Assembly (NCBI GenBank): GCA_903918045.1 | Contig: CAIXCY010000240.1 | Coordinates: forward strand, 1-64,000 | Direction of reading: 5' to 3' | DNA: 64,000 bases | Source of the DNA: an uncultured Bacteroidia bacterium | GTDB lineage: Bacteria; Bacteroidota; Bacteroidia; Bacteroidales; Prolixibacteraceae | Shown here: one piece after another, positions 17,909-27,730 of the stretch | Numbering within the stretch: position 1 is the stretch's first letter | How the letters are laid out: every line of letters starts with the position of its first letter | The notes under the pieces: generated by a model | The model's database searches: none | Told to the model about the DNA's origin: nothing | What the model saw: the letters and a program-made list of their open reading frames with translations, nothing else | Made by a program: the position numbers and the translations under genes

Positions 17909-18814
17909 ATGATGATCAAAGTTTACGGATTACTTTTAGGTCTGGCAATATTGTCTCAGAACATTTATGCACAGCGAAGGATAATCGATGTCCATTTTCA
18001 CTCCAGGTCAGCGGGCGACTATGGCGAAATCCCGCCGCCCAATCCTGTGACAGGGAAAAAACCAAATGCACTGACTAACGAAGAGATCTGCCAGAGCAAT
18101 ATTGCATTGCTAAAAAAATATAATGTTGTAAAGGTAATCTCATCAGGATCCATCTCAAGAAATGATGATTATGCCAAAGTGGAAGGTCAAAGATTCATCA
18201 GTTCCCTCGAATACCCGGATCACCAGAATAATCCATTACCGGACACAACCACTTTTGTCCGGCTTTTTGAAGCCAAAAAATTTTTCGTTTTTGGGGAACT
18301 TGGACTACAATATGAAGGGAGAACGCTTGATGATCCGAAGCTTGAGCCATACCTCGCCATTTGTGAACGGTTAGAGATTCCGGTAACTATTCATACGGGG
18401 GAAGCGGCTCCGAATACTCCGTATACCTGTTGTCCCAAATTCAGAATCGGATTTGGCAGACCTTTATCCATCGAACCTGTCTTAATCCGGCATCCAAAGC
18501 TAAAGATTCAGCTGATGCACATGGGGTATCCTTTTCTGGAAGAGACCAAAGCGATACTTAATGTCTATCCCCAGGTATATGCCGATCTGTCGGCAATTGA
18601 CTGGTTGGTTCCGGTTGCGGAATTTCACAATTACTTAAAATCGCTGATTACTGCCGGCTTTGAAAACAGGCTTATGTATGGCTCTGATCAAATGATTTGG
18701 GAGGATGCAATACCGTTATCTATAAAAAACATTGAAAATGCACCCTTCCTGACCAATTTGCAGAAAGAGAAAATATTTTATTCAAATGCTGCACGGTTTT
18801 ATAAGATTCATTAA
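17909..18814 (+). CDS. exported amidohydrolase (TIM-barrel metal hydrolase)
   Basis: 301 residues with a signal peptide ending near YAQ (residues 1-21). The mature part is an amidohydrolase-2-type barrel: metal ligand motif DVHFHSR at the first strand, then GELGLQYEG, TIHTGEAAPNT, LMHMGYPFLEE, DLSAIDW and YGSDQMIW with the terminal aspartate. This order fits TIM-barrel hydrolases or decarboxylases of the amidohydrolase superfamily. The substrate is unknown, and periplasmic location is unusual for the better-studied members. Confidence 0.82.
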   Translation: MMIKVYGLLLGLAILSQNIYAQRRIIDVHFHSRSAGDYGEIPPPNPVTGKKPNALTNEEICQSNIALLKKYNVVKVISSGSISRNDDYAKVEGQRFISSLEYPDHQNNPLPDTTTFVRLFEAKKFFVFGELGLQYEGRTLDDPKLEPYLAICERLEIPVTIHTGEAAPNTPYTCCPKFRIGFGRPLSIEPVLIRHPKLKIQLMHMGYPFLEETKAILNVYPQVYADLSAIDWLVPVAEFHNYLKSLITAGFENRLMYGSDQMIWEDAIPLSIKNIENAPFLTNLQKEKIFYSNAARFYKIH

Positions 18815-18843
18815 CTTTAGACGACATATATAATTCAATCAAA

Positions 18844-18972
18844 ATGGGTGACAGAATCGCTTATTGTGGTTTCTGTAATGAATATATTTGTGAGAATCTT
18901 AAAGACCATTTCCTAATTGATCAGGAGGCGAAAGTCAGGCTTGAAGAGATTCGGCGGATCGCAGCAATTTAA
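18844..18972 (+). pseudogene. C-terminal remnant of a DUF3795 protein
   Basis: A 42-codon frame from ATG 18844 to TAA 18972. The peptide contains RIAYCGFCNEYICENLKDHF then QEAKVRLEEIRR, which looks like only the C-terminal end of DUF3795 proteins (second Cys motif and closing helix). The N-terminal Cys-rich part normally present, about 80 residues, is missing; the amidohydrolase stop lies just upstream. A 5' deletion is the simplest reading. It could be a functional miniature, but I think that unlikely. Confidence 0.45.
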
Positions 18973-19018
18973 GGAGAAAGATTACGAAATAACAATCCCA
19001 ATACTTAATAATTTCAAA

Positions 19019-19480
19019 GTGAACTTGAAATTTTCAATCATTATATTGTGTTTCTTCATATCTGGACTGTTTGATTCATGTCGAAGGGTGGAAAGAGACC
19101 AACTCACTAATCAACAGGTTATAATTCAGGCAGGATTTGTTTGTGGTTGGGGATCAGCCACCGATTCACTTATAATAACCAAAACCGAAATCCGGTATGC
19201 CTATTATGTTCCCCGGCTATCCTCAAAACCTCAAATTCAGAAGAAGAGGGGTGTACCGGAAATTGAATGGACACAAATACGCAATTCCATTAATGCTGAT
19301 GAGTTTATTAAGCTCAATTACAACTCCTGTAATGTCTGTTTCGATGGTTGCGATGAATGGATCTCAGTTTTGAATGATCTCAGTTTTCATAAAATAACCT
19401 ACCACAAAGGGCTTAAAATTGATACGATCAGCCAGCTTCAGCTTAAATTAGCGGCATTAAGAGCAGAGTTCAACCCATAA
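19019..19480 (+). CDS. hypothetical lipoprotein with CNVCFDGCDEW motif
   Basis: About 154 residues starting at GTG 19019. The N-terminus is a lipoprotein-like signal (hydrophobic FSIIILCFFISGLF then DSC, candidate lipidated Cys21). The mature part has one striking motif, NSCNVCFDGCDEWI, followed by SFHKITYHKGL. A TTG start at 18917 would extend the frame into the DUF3795 remnant and move the signal inward, so it is rejected. I do not recognise the family; the clustered cysteines may form disulfides or bind metal. Confidence 0.6.
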   Translation: MNLKFSIIILCFFISGLFDSCRRVERDQLTNQQVIIQAGFVCGWGSATDSLIITKTEIRYAYYVPRLSSKPQIQKKRGVPEIEWTQIRNSINADEFIKLNYNSCNVCFDGCDEWISVLNDLSFHKITYHKGLKIDTISQLQLKLAALRAEFNP

Positions 19481-19529
19481 CAAACGATTTAATTTCATAG
19501 GTTATTCAATATAATTCTAAAAAAAATAC

Positions 19530-19988
19530 TTGAAAAATTTAAAAATCATTTCAGAAGGGAAAAATTATTCGGCTCTGGATATTGGAAACCTGGATCAACT
19601 ATCCGGATATTCCCATATAATCCCCCGTGCAAACCTCGAAATAAAAGGGAAAACCTTTATTGGTGAGGTCCTGAAAACCACCGGTGCCGAAATTTCTTTC
19701 CAGGTTCTTCTTCCCGGCGAGTCAATGCCTTTTATTCACAGGCACAGGGAGCATGAGGAAATTTATATATTTATTAAGGGTGAAGGGCAATTTCAGATTG
19801 ATGACACATTGATTCCCGTTAAGGAGGGATCTGTTATCCGGATTGCTCCCGACGGTGCACGGATATGGAAAAATAACTCGCTCATCCCTCTGGTATTTAT
19901 AGTCATACAGGTCCAGTCGGGGTCATTGAAAAACCATTTTACAGCTGACGGATTTATCGTCAAAGGTGAAACCCTCCAGGATAAGTAA
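19530..19988 (+). CDS. cupin-domain protein
   Basis: 152-residue single-domain cupin. Motif 1 is HRHREHEEIYIFIKGEG with His, His and Glu metal ligands; motif 2 is weak (PDGARIWKNNS, lacking the usual His). The only plausible start is TTG at 19530, as no ATG occurs before the fold. Cytosolic; could bind a small molecule or metal, but function cannot be assigned. It converges with the dacB gene, 20 bp away. Confidence 0.82.
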   Translation: MKNLKIISEGKNYSALDIGNLDQLSGYSHIIPRANLEIKGKTFIGEVLKTTGAEISFQVLLPGESMPFIHRHREHEEIYIFIKGEGQFQIDDTLIPVKEGSVIRIAPDGARIWKNNSLIPLVFIVIQVQSGSLKNHFTADGFIVKGETLQDK

Positions 19989-20008
19989 TTTCAATTCAGG
20001 AAGAAACT

Positions 20009-21451
20009 CTAATTTTTGTCCGAAACCGGAATATCCGCAAGATATAATTCACTTAAAATTGCTTCGATGGTATGACCCATTGTCAGTTGCGTACCTTCAA
20101 AATTATTGGTCATCACTGCAAAAATAACTTTTTTATCTTTTCTGTTGGTAAAGATTCCCGCGAGACTGCGGACACGTGTCATCGACCCTGTTTTTGCCTG
20201 CAGGTTATTCTCAAGTTTCGTACCCTTAAAAGCAAACTGCAGGGTGCCCTTCCTCCCGGCCAAAGGAAGCGATTTGAAAAAATTATCGCGATTCGGACTC
20301 AGATACATAAAACGGATCACCTCCGCGAGCGTGCGTGAACAAACTCCATTTGAACGCGACAAACCGCTTCCGTCAGTCGGATAAAACCCCTCAATAAAGA
20401 TCTTTTTCTCATTCCAGAAATCTTTTACTGCTTCAAGGCTTTCCGTCAAAGTCGCTGGACCCTTTACTTTACGGCCAATCTCTCTTAAAAGATGTTCGGC
20501 AAAAAGATTGATACTCTCATGATTCAGCGGAATGATCAGCTCATTGAGCGGTGGTGAGGGTTTATCTGTCAGAAGTTCAAAACCTCCCGGATTTAATTTA
20601 TTTACCACAATCACCTTTCCGGTCATTTTCAATCCGACAGATTCCAGCACTTTTTTAAATTCGGCGGCGCAAACCCAGGCAGGATCCGGCATTGCTCCCT
20701 TAACTACAAAATCTGTCCGCCCCTTCGGTATTGACCCTTCAATAACCTGAGAATTGGAACCCGGAGCTCCGTATATTATGGTGAGATCATGGTTTATTTC
20801 TGAACAAACGACCCGATTAACCAATTTAAGGCTGTCGATATCCGGAGAAAAGTAATTAATTATCGTTGGCTGTCCCGACGATTCTGAAGATTTTAAATGA
20901 ATACTATAACAGTTATCCGAATAGGTAAGAGCAGAGACCCCGGCGCCATAGTAATTTCCAATATCCTCCCACAACCATCCTCCGGGCACTGGCTGACCGG
21001 ATAATTGGGCAAGATCCACAACCAGATTCCCTTCGATTACTTTCACCCCCCTTTTCAGGATAACTTTAGCCCAGGCCTCAAATGTTCCCTGGTAATGTTC
21101 TGCAAAATATTCGGAGTAAAATGCAGGGTCACATCCCCCCTTTAGGATCAGATCACCTTTTAGAATCCCAGTTTCTGAATTGATCTTGCCTGTGAATCCG
21201 ATCTGCGTATGAAACCGAAAATCAGGCCCAAGAATCTCAAGCGCAGTTGCAGTAGTTATGAGCTTCATCACCGAAGCAGGAACGAGGCTGACCTGCGGTG
21301 TGGAGTATAAGAGGTTCCCGGTTTCAGCATCTATTGCATAGACCGAATAGCCGGCATTTAATAGTGGCCCCCTCTTAAAAAGAGAATCCATTTGGCCAAA
21401 TACGGATTGAATAAAAACAAATCCGAGGATTAACAGGAAAAATCGTTTCAT
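20009..21451 (-). CDS. dacB: D-alanyl-D-alanine carboxypeptidase/endopeptidase (PBP4, peptidase S13)
   Basis: Periplasmic peptidoglycan hydrolase that trims pentapeptides and cuts cross-links. The 480 residues start with a signal peptide (1-19). The serine penicillin-binding triad of motifs is present: S60-V-M-K63, SRSNG (SxN, after TDGSG), and KTGS near residue 425. The large insertion between the first two motifs is typical of PBP4. It is divergent from the next gene across a region that contains a split inverted repeat. Confidence 0.92.
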   Translation of the reverse strand: MKRFFLLILGFVFIQSVFGQMDSLFKRGPLLNAGYSVYAIDAETGNLLYSTPQVSLVPASVMKLITTATALEILGPDFRFHTQIGFTGKINSETGILKGDLILKGGCDPAFYSEYFAEHYQGTFEAWAKVILKRGVKVIEGNLVVDLAQLSGQPVPGGWLWEDIGNYYGAGVSALTYSDNCYSIHLKSSESSGQPTIINYFSPDIDSLKLVNRVVCSEINHDLTIIYGAPGSNSQVIEGSIPKGRTDFVVKGAMPDPAWVCAAEFKKVLESVGLKMTGKVIVVNKLNPGGFELLTDKPSPPLNELIIPLNHESINLFAEHLLREIGRKVKGPATLTESLEAVKDFWNEKKIFIEGFYPTDGSGLSRSNGVCSRTLAEVIRFMYLSPNRDNFFKSLPLAGRKGTLQFAFKGTKLENNLQAKTGSMTRVRSLAGIFTNRKDKKVIFAVMTNNFEGTQLTMGHTIEAILSELYLADIPVSDKN

Positions 21452-21481
21452 ATAAAGCTCTTAAATCAATTATAAATTAAG

Positions 21482-21583
21482 ATTCGGGATATTTTAAACT
21501 ATTCGGAGCCAAAACACCACCACCTTCCGGATACTGATCACTTATGGTATATTTCCTCTTGCAAAATACCATAAATCCCGAAT
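21482..21583. repeat. split inverted repeat in the dacB / DUF5686-like intergenic region
   Basis: The right arm at 21566-21583 is contiguous (ATACCATAA then ATCCCGAAT). Its complement occurs on the left as two separate perfect 9-mers: ATTCGGGAT at 21482-21490 and TTATGGTAT at 21542-21550, with 51 nt between them. It could fold as a hairpin with a 51-nt bulge, or be two nested operators for the divergent genes. Confidence 0.5.
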
Positions 21584-21712
21584 TTATCAGGAAAATCGTA
21601 TCGCCAAATCAGGAAGTATTCAAATTTCAATATAAATGATCTTTAAATCCGCTGTTTGAATAGGGGTCAATTCACGGGTAACTGTCTATTGAGTATAAAT
21701 TCACACCTTAAA

Positions 21713-23029
21713 ATGGAAGCCATGAAAACACAAAACTTTCAATCGATAAAAAGAGCACTCACCTTATCCGTATTAATCCTGATTTTTATGGGATGCTACC
21801 AAGCAGTGCTGGCCCTTCCTGGTTTGCCAAAGTCGAATCAGCCGGACACATTAACCTACATTCAATTTAAGGGATCAGTGGTTGATCAGGAAACAAGAAA
21901 CCCCCTTGCCTTCGCCTCTTTGTCACTCGACGGGACCAATATATCTACAATCACCAATACCGAGGGTGAATTTTCAATAAAAGTTCCCAAAAACATGAAG
22001 GAAGGCAAAATTACAATCTCATTTCTTGGGTACAAAGAAAAAAGTGTGAATCTTGCATTTTTTAAACCTGAGAAGACCCGGATAGAGCTTGAGATGTTGG
22101 TTGTTGCCTTAAATGAAGTCCAGGTATTTCCCAAAGACCCCGAGCTGCTAATCCGCGCGGTAATGAATAAGCGGGGGGAGAATTATTTCAGTGATCCTAC
22201 CTCAATGACCGCATTCTACCGTGAGACAATCAAAAAAAGAAGGACCTATGTCTCACTATCAGAGGCTGTTGTTGAAATTTTCAAACAACCATATACGTCA
22301 AATAAAATTGACATTGCGCAGCTTTATAAAGCAAGGAAGAGCACCGATTATACCAAACTCGATACGTTAACCTTTAAGCTTCAGGGAGGACCTTATAACA
22401 CCCTATTCCTGGATATCATGAAGAATCCGGAGATGATATTCACTGAAGATATGCTGGGCAATTACGAATTCAAACTGGAGAACATTACCAAAATCAATGA
22501 CCGGCTTATTTATATTCTTGAATTTAAACAACGTCCATTTGTGACTGAACCGCTCTATTTCGGGAGACTGTATATAGACACCGAAAGCCTCGCAATTACA
22601 AGCGCAACCTTCAACCTGAATGTATCCAATAAAGTCCTGAGTTCCGAGATGTTTATCAAAAAGAAACCGGTCAGTGCTAAAGTTTACCCGACAATGGCCG
22701 CCTACCGTATCGATTATCGCGAAAAAAATGGCAAATGGTACTATAGCTATTCAAGAGGTCAGATTATTTTCAAGATTGAATGGAAAAAACGACTATTTAA
22801 CACGATATACGAATCAACCATCGAAATGGCCGTCACCGATTGGGAGAAAACCACTGAAAAACCTGTGAAATTTAGCGAACGAATGAAACCTAACATCGTG
22901 ATGACCGATGAGATATCCGGATTTTCTGACCGGGAATTCTGGGGCGAATATAATGTCATAGAACCCGAGAAACCAATTGAATCAGCTATAAAAAAGATCC
23001 AAAAAAGACTTGAAAAGGAGAAGCAATAA
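21713..23029 (+). CDS. exported protein with CarboxypepD-reg-like domain and DUF5686-like core
   Basis: About 438 residues from ATG 21713 (ATG 21722 is equally possible; the frame opens at a TTG at 21656). A signal peptide ends near VLALP. Residues 45-130 or so are a carboxypeptidase regulatory-like beta-sandwich (GSVVDQETRNPLAFASLSL, TNTEGEFSIKVP). The remainder resembles the conserved core of DUF5686/Bacteroidota surface proteins (SMTAFYRETIKKRRTYVSLSEAVVEI, LYFGRLYIDTESLAI) but lacks the long C-terminal barrel. Probably periplasmic or at the outer membrane; role unknown. Confidence 0.75.
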   Translation: MEAMKTQNFQSIKRALTLSVLILIFMGCYQAVLALPGLPKSNQPDTLTYIQFKGSVVDQETRNPLAFASLSLDGTNISTITNTEGEFSIKVPKNMKEGKITISFLGYKEKSVNLAFFKPEKTRIELEMLVVALNEVQVFPKDPELLIRAVMNKRGENYFSDPTSMTAFYRETIKKRRTYVSLSEAVVEIFKQPYTSNKIDIAQLYKARKSTDYTKLDTLTFKLQGGPYNTLFLDIMKNPEMIFTEDMLGNYEFKLENITKINDRLIYILEFKQRPFVTEPLYFGRLYIDTESLAITSATFNLNVSNKVLSSEMFIKKKPVSAKVYPTMAAYRIDYREKNGKWYYSYSRGQIIFKIEWKKRLFNTIYESTIEMAVTDWEKTTEKPVKFSERMKPNIVMTDEISGFSDREFWGEYNVIEPEKPIESAIKKIQKRLEKEKQ

Positions 23030-23088
23030 ATTTAACCTCTTGTTAACAGTAGCCCGCTTATTTTATTTCAATTCAAAGGATGAATGAT

Positions 23089-23096
23089 TATCTTTG
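23089..23096 (+). promoter_or_regulatory. putative -7 box of enolase gene
   Basis: TATCTTTG matches TAnnTTTG exactly, 90 bp before the eno ATG. No clean TTTG -33 element is seen at the proper distance, so confidence is moderate. Confidence 0.5.
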
Positions 23097-23134
23097 TCGG
23101 GTTTAAAGTATATGCATCAGTATCATGTAAATCA

Positions 23135-23149
23135 CTGTCAGCCTGACAG
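23135..23149. promoter_or_regulatory. short perfect palindrome in the eno leader
   Basis: CTGTCAG and CTGACAG are separated by one base, between the predicted transcription start and the eno ATG. It could be a regulator-binding dyad or a small mRNA hairpin; no known operator was recognised. Confidence 0.35.
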
Positions 23150-23165
23150 CAATATTATTGTTTAA

Positions 23166-24488
<1,323 letters not shown>

Positions 24489-24510
24489 TTTATTTCAGCT
24501 ATATATTAAG

Positions 24511-24545
24511 AGAGGCGCTCAATTGGGCGCCTCTCCTATTTTATA
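24511..24545 (+). terminator. Rho-independent terminator of eno
   Basis: Perfect 9-bp stem GAGAGGCGC / GCGCCTCTC with an 8-nt loop, followed by a T-rich stretch (CTATTTTA), 22 bp after the eno stop. Confidence 0.8.
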
Positions 24546-24598
24546 ACAGAAATGAAAAAATTTAAAATGCAAGAATTAAGGTGTATTTAGAATAATAA

Positions 24599-25069
24599 CT
24601 AGCGGTTATCAATCTTCTCGGGAGAAAGGTCATGGTTCAATAACCGATACTCAGCCATGGCTTCAAACTTTGTTCCCGGTTTGCCATAATTGCAATAGGG
24701 ATCAATACTGATTCCACCACGCGGGGTGAATTTACCCCATACCTCGATATACCTGGGTTCCATTAGTTTAATAAGGTCCTTCATGATCAGATTCACACAA
24801 TCCTCATGAAATCCACCGTGATTCCGGAAACTAAACAGGTAAAGCTTCAGACTCTTGCTTTCAACCATCTTAACATCAGGAATATAGCTGATATAAATGG
24901 CTGCAAAGTCAGGTTGACCAGTGATGGGGCATAATGACGTAAATTCGGGACAGTTAAATTTTACGCGATAGTCGTTACTCTGGTGACGGTTCTCAAAAGT
25001 TTCCAGAATAGCGGGATTATAGCTGAATTCATATTCTGAGGACTTCCCCAGACTCTTTAAGTCATCCAT
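24599..25069 (-). CDS. queF: NADPH-dependent 7-cyano-7-deazaguanine (preQ0) reductase
   Basis: Reduces the nitrile of preQ0 to preQ1 in queuosine synthesis. The protein has 156 residues, the short single-domain QueF type. The catalytic cysteine lies in [14 protein letters not shown], and the QueF signature is [21 protein letters not shown]. It overlaps the end of queC by 8 nt, so translation is probably coupled, and it is the last gene of the operon. Confidence 0.95.
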   Translation of the reverse strand: MDDLKSLGKSSEYEFSYNPAILETFENRHQSNDYRVKFNCPEFTSLCPITGQPDFAAIYISYIPDVKMVESKSLKLYLFSFRNHGGFHEDCVNLIMKDLIKLMEPRYIEVWGKFTPRGGISIDPYCNYGKPGTKFEAMAEYRLLNHDLSPEKIDNR

Positions 25070-25718
25070 TATTTTTTGATTTTAAATAGTTAATCAACCC
25101 CCTGTTTCTAAGCTTGCACGACGGGCATACCCCACACCCTGCACCGGGGATGCCATGATAACAGGTTATGGTCTGATCCCGAACAATTTCGAATGCCCCG
25201 AGTTCATCGGCCATCTTCCAGATCTCCGATTTATCGAGCCACATCAGCGGGGTGTGAATCGTGTATTCAAAATCCATCGAAAGATTCAGCGTCTGATTCA
25301 ATGAAAGGATAAACTCATTTCGGCAGTCCGGGTAGCCGCTGTAATCAGCCTGACCAACTCCGGTGATGATGTTGTTGATTCCATTGGCTTTTGCGAAAAT
25401 AGCGGCATAGGTCAGAAAAAGCATATTCCGGCCTTCGACCAAAGTATTCGGTGGTCGATGATCGGGCTGATCGGTCTCCACCTCCATCTGAGAATCAGTT
25501 AACGAATTATGAGAGACTGCACTTAACAGATCAATACTAAAAACATTGAGAGGGACACCAGCCTGGTCAGCAATTTGTTTTGCGGCAGTAAGTTCGGAAA
25601 CATGTCGCTGCCCGTAGTTAAATGCGATTGCCACAACAGTATTAAAATTCTTTTTTGCCCAGAATAGACAGGTGGTTGAATCCTGTCCCCCTGAATAAAC
25701 GACTAATGCTTTCGACAT
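25062..25718 (-). CDS. queC: 7-cyano-7-deazaguanine synthase
   Basis: ATP-dependent conversion of 7-carboxy-7-deazaguanine to preQ0. The 218 residues include the PP-loop motif [14 protein letters not shown] at the N-terminus and the C-terminal zinc site [22 protein letters not shown] with four cysteines. It is 5 bp behind the transporter gene and overlaps queF. queD and queE are not in this window. Confidence 0.95.
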   Translation of the reverse strand: MSKALVVYSGGQDSTTCLFWAKKNFNTVVAIAFNYGQRHVSELTAAKQIADQAGVPLNVFSIDLLSAVSHNSLTDSQMEVETDQPDHRPPNTLVEGRNMLFLTYAAIFAKANGINNIITGVGQADYSGYPDCRNEFILSLNQTLNLSMDFEYTIHTPLMWLDKSEIWKMADELGAFEIVRDQTITCYHGIPGAGCGVCPSCKLRNRGLINYLKSKNNG

Positions 25719-25723
25719 CGATC

Positions 25724-26404
25724 CTAGATTTGGTTGATTAAAAACGGATTATAGGAGATTGATTCATCAAAGGAGTCCACACCTTCAACCTTCTTAACCC
25801 ACTTAACTACGATAATTGTAAAAGGTAAAACCAAAATTTCGTATACCGTTTTTAAACACGCCTGGGTGAGGATCATTCCAATCAAAATATTCAGAGGAAG
25901 GTTACCCGCAAATGCGATTGTAATAAAAATCAGGGAGTCAGCCGTTTCTCCTACCAGGGTAGACAGGATTGCGCGAACCGAAAAATCTTTCCCTTTCATC
26001 ATGATTTTCACCTTACTCATGACGAAAGCATTCAGGAATGAGCCTACAAGATATGCCATCAGACTTGCCAGGATAATGCGCGGCGTACTCCCTAAGATAG
26101 TGGAAAAAGCATTCTGATTCTGCCAGAATGGGGCGGCAGGCACAACAATCGAGAGCGAAAAAAAGAGGACTGCCAGAATGTTAACAGCAAATCCCGACCA
26201 GATTATTAATCGCGCTTTACGGTATCCCCAAACCTCAACGATAACATCATTTATAATATAGGCAATGGGGAAAATCAGCACTCCTGCCGGGGCTGCCCAG
26301 GGGCCAATAAGGATGATTTTAGTAGCTAAAATATTAGCTATCAACAAACAAATTGCAAACAGGATGCCTGCAAACATAAACAATACAGAAACGCTCTTAT
26401 TCAT
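25724..26404 (-). CDS. queuosine precursor transporter (YhhQ/VUT-1 family)
   Basis: 226-residue inner membrane protein with about six hydrophobic helices. The family signature is present: LIANILATKIILIG, then AGVLIFPIAYIINDVIVEVWGYRKAR and the SLVG/FLNAFVMSKVK segments. YhhQ family members take up preQ0 or preQ1. Being first in an operon with queC and queF supports the role: the cell could both import and make precursor. Confidence 0.9.
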   Translation of the reverse strand: MNKSVSVLFMFAGILFAICLLIANILATKIILIGPWAAPAGVLIFPIAYIINDVIVEVWGYRKARLIIWSGFAVNILAVLFFSLSIVVPAAPFWQNQNAFSTILGSTPRIILASLMAYLVGSFLNAFVMSKVKIMMKGKDFSVRAILSTLVGETADSLIFITIAFAGNLPLNILIGMILTQACLKTVYEILVLPFTIIVVKWVKKVEGVDSFDESISYNPFLINQI

Positions 26405-26408
26405 TTAA

Positions 26409-26438
26409 CTTGTTTTTTACGTGGTGTTCAAGCACACG
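26409..26438 (-). promoter_or_regulatory. possible H-type pseudoknot in the queuosine operon leader
   Basis: In the minus-strand leader, CGTG (26438-26435) pairs with CACG (26423-26420). The loop contains CTTG (26432-26429), which can pair with CAAG (26412-26409) lying after a TAAAAAA stretch. This stem, loop, A-rich linker and loop-pairing order is the layout of preQ1-I riboswitches, but the conserved preQ1-I loop sequence is not present. The second helix would end five bases before the ATG, where it could affect translation. By eye only. Confidence 0.35.
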
Positions 26439-26461
26439 GAGTTTAACCTCAATTATTTCGG

Positions 26462-26490
26462 CAAAGGTAATAACAAATCGTATAAATCAA
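26462..26490 (-). promoter_or_regulatory. promoter of the queuosine operon
   Basis: On the minus strand, TTG at 26490-26488, an 18-nt spacer and TACCTTTG at 26469-26462, an exact -7 match. This leaves a leader of roughly 50 nt before the transporter ATG. Confidence 0.65.
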
Positions 26491-26586
26491 TAATCAGTTT
26501 AAATAACGATGTTCAGCCATTTTTCCTTTACTTTTGGGAAGAAGAGAAAATAAAGAAATAAGTAGAAATTAATAGCAACTTAAGGG

Positions 26587-27717
26587 ATGGATCAGAATAT
26601 TTCAGAATTAATTGCTGTCTCAAGACAGTATGGAGCGGATAAAAGTTTTGTGATTGCGGGTGGAGGAAACACATCGTTTAAGGATGATAAATCTATTTGG
26701 ATTAAGGCTAGCGGAGCTGCGCTGGAGACCATTGATGAAAATGGATTTGTCTGCCTCTCGCGTGAAAAGCTTAAAATTGTCTCATCAAAAACCTATAGTC
26801 AGGATTCAGCACAACGTGAAGCGGAGGTAAAGGCAGATCTGGCTGCGGCTATTGAATCTACAGGGAATAACCGCCCTTCCGTCGAAACATCAATGCACGA
26901 GATAATCGATTATCCCTATGTTGTGCATACCCATCCAACACTTGTCAATGCGCTGATGTGCTCAAATAATGCCAGACCGGATTGTCTGGGAATATTTGGA
27001 GACCAGGCTTTGTTCATCCCTTATACCGATCCTGGCTATATCCTGTTCAAGAAAGTTGAAACAGAAATTGCCCGTTATACCTCTAAATTTGGGAAAGCGC
27101 CTCAACTCATTTTTCTTGAAAACCACGGTATCTTTGTTGCCGCCAATACTGTCGCAGAGATTGACGAAATTTACGCCGCTGTAATGGATAAGATTTATCA
27201 GAAAATCGGCGAACCCCTACTTTCTGATAAACCTAAACCGTTTAGTTCGTCGGTAATCGAAAATATTGAGCGGCTAAATAGCGGCTTTCAAAATTTCACA
27301 GCCATAGGAAGTGAGAGCGAACTAATCCATTACTTTTCGAAAAATTCGAGCAGTTTTTTAAAGGCTGATACCGCATTTACCCCCGATGATATCGTCTATT
27401 GCAAGGCATATTATTTGTTTATTCCCTCCATTGCAAATGATCAGGATCAAATCGAAACGGCCAAAACACTTATTGCAGCGTATCTGAATATTTATGGTTA
27501 CCTTCCCAAAGTATTGGTACTTGAAGGTCAAGGGGTAATTGCCGTTGAGGAGAATATCAAATCGGCTTTAAACGTACTTGAAGTTTATACCAATATCCTT
27601 AAAATAAGTTTTCTGTCAGAAAACTTCGGGGGTCCGAAATTTATGAATAAGGGACAGATAGAATTTATAGACAACTGGGAGGTTGAGAATTACCGCCGTA
27701 AAATGGCAAAATCTTAA
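26587..27717 (+). CDS. class II aldolase-family protein, RhaD-like, lacking the dehydrogenase domain
   Basis: 376 residues. The N-terminal half is a zinc-dependent class II aldolase/adducin domain: GGGNTSFKD, then VVHTHPTLVNALM with the His pair, FLENHGIFVA with the third His. The rest (EFIDNWEVENYRRKMA at the C-terminus) resembles the middle part of bifunctional rhamnulose-1-phosphate aldolase/alcohol dehydrogenases, but the protein ends where the short-chain dehydrogenase domain would begin. Likely cleaves a sugar phosphate or sugar acid phosphate; substrate unknown. The next gene, also class II aldolase family, starts 13 bp later. Confidence 0.8.
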   Translation: MDQNISELIAVSRQYGADKSFVIAGGGNTSFKDDKSIWIKASGAALETIDENGFVCLSREKLKIVSSKTYSQDSAQREAEVKADLAAAIESTGNNRPSVETSMHEIIDYPYVVHTHPTLVNALMCSNNARPDCLGIFGDQALFIPYTDPGYILFKKVETEIARYTSKFGKAPQLIFLENHGIFVAANTVAEIDEIYAAVMDKIYQKIGEPLLSDKPKPFSSSVIENIERLNSGFQNFTAIGSESELIHYFSKNSSSFLKADTAFTPDDIVYCKAYYLFIPSIANDQDQIETAKTLIAAYLNIYGYLPKVLVLEGQGVIAVEENIKSALNVLEVYTNILKISFLSENFGGPKFMNKGQIEFIDNWEVENYRRKMAKS

Positions 27718-27730
27718 AAAATTAAATCGT

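Noticed and set aside
26409-26438. Canonical preQ1-I riboswitch
   Set aside because: The topology is similar but the conserved preQ1-I loop sequence is absent, so it is listed only as a possible variant.
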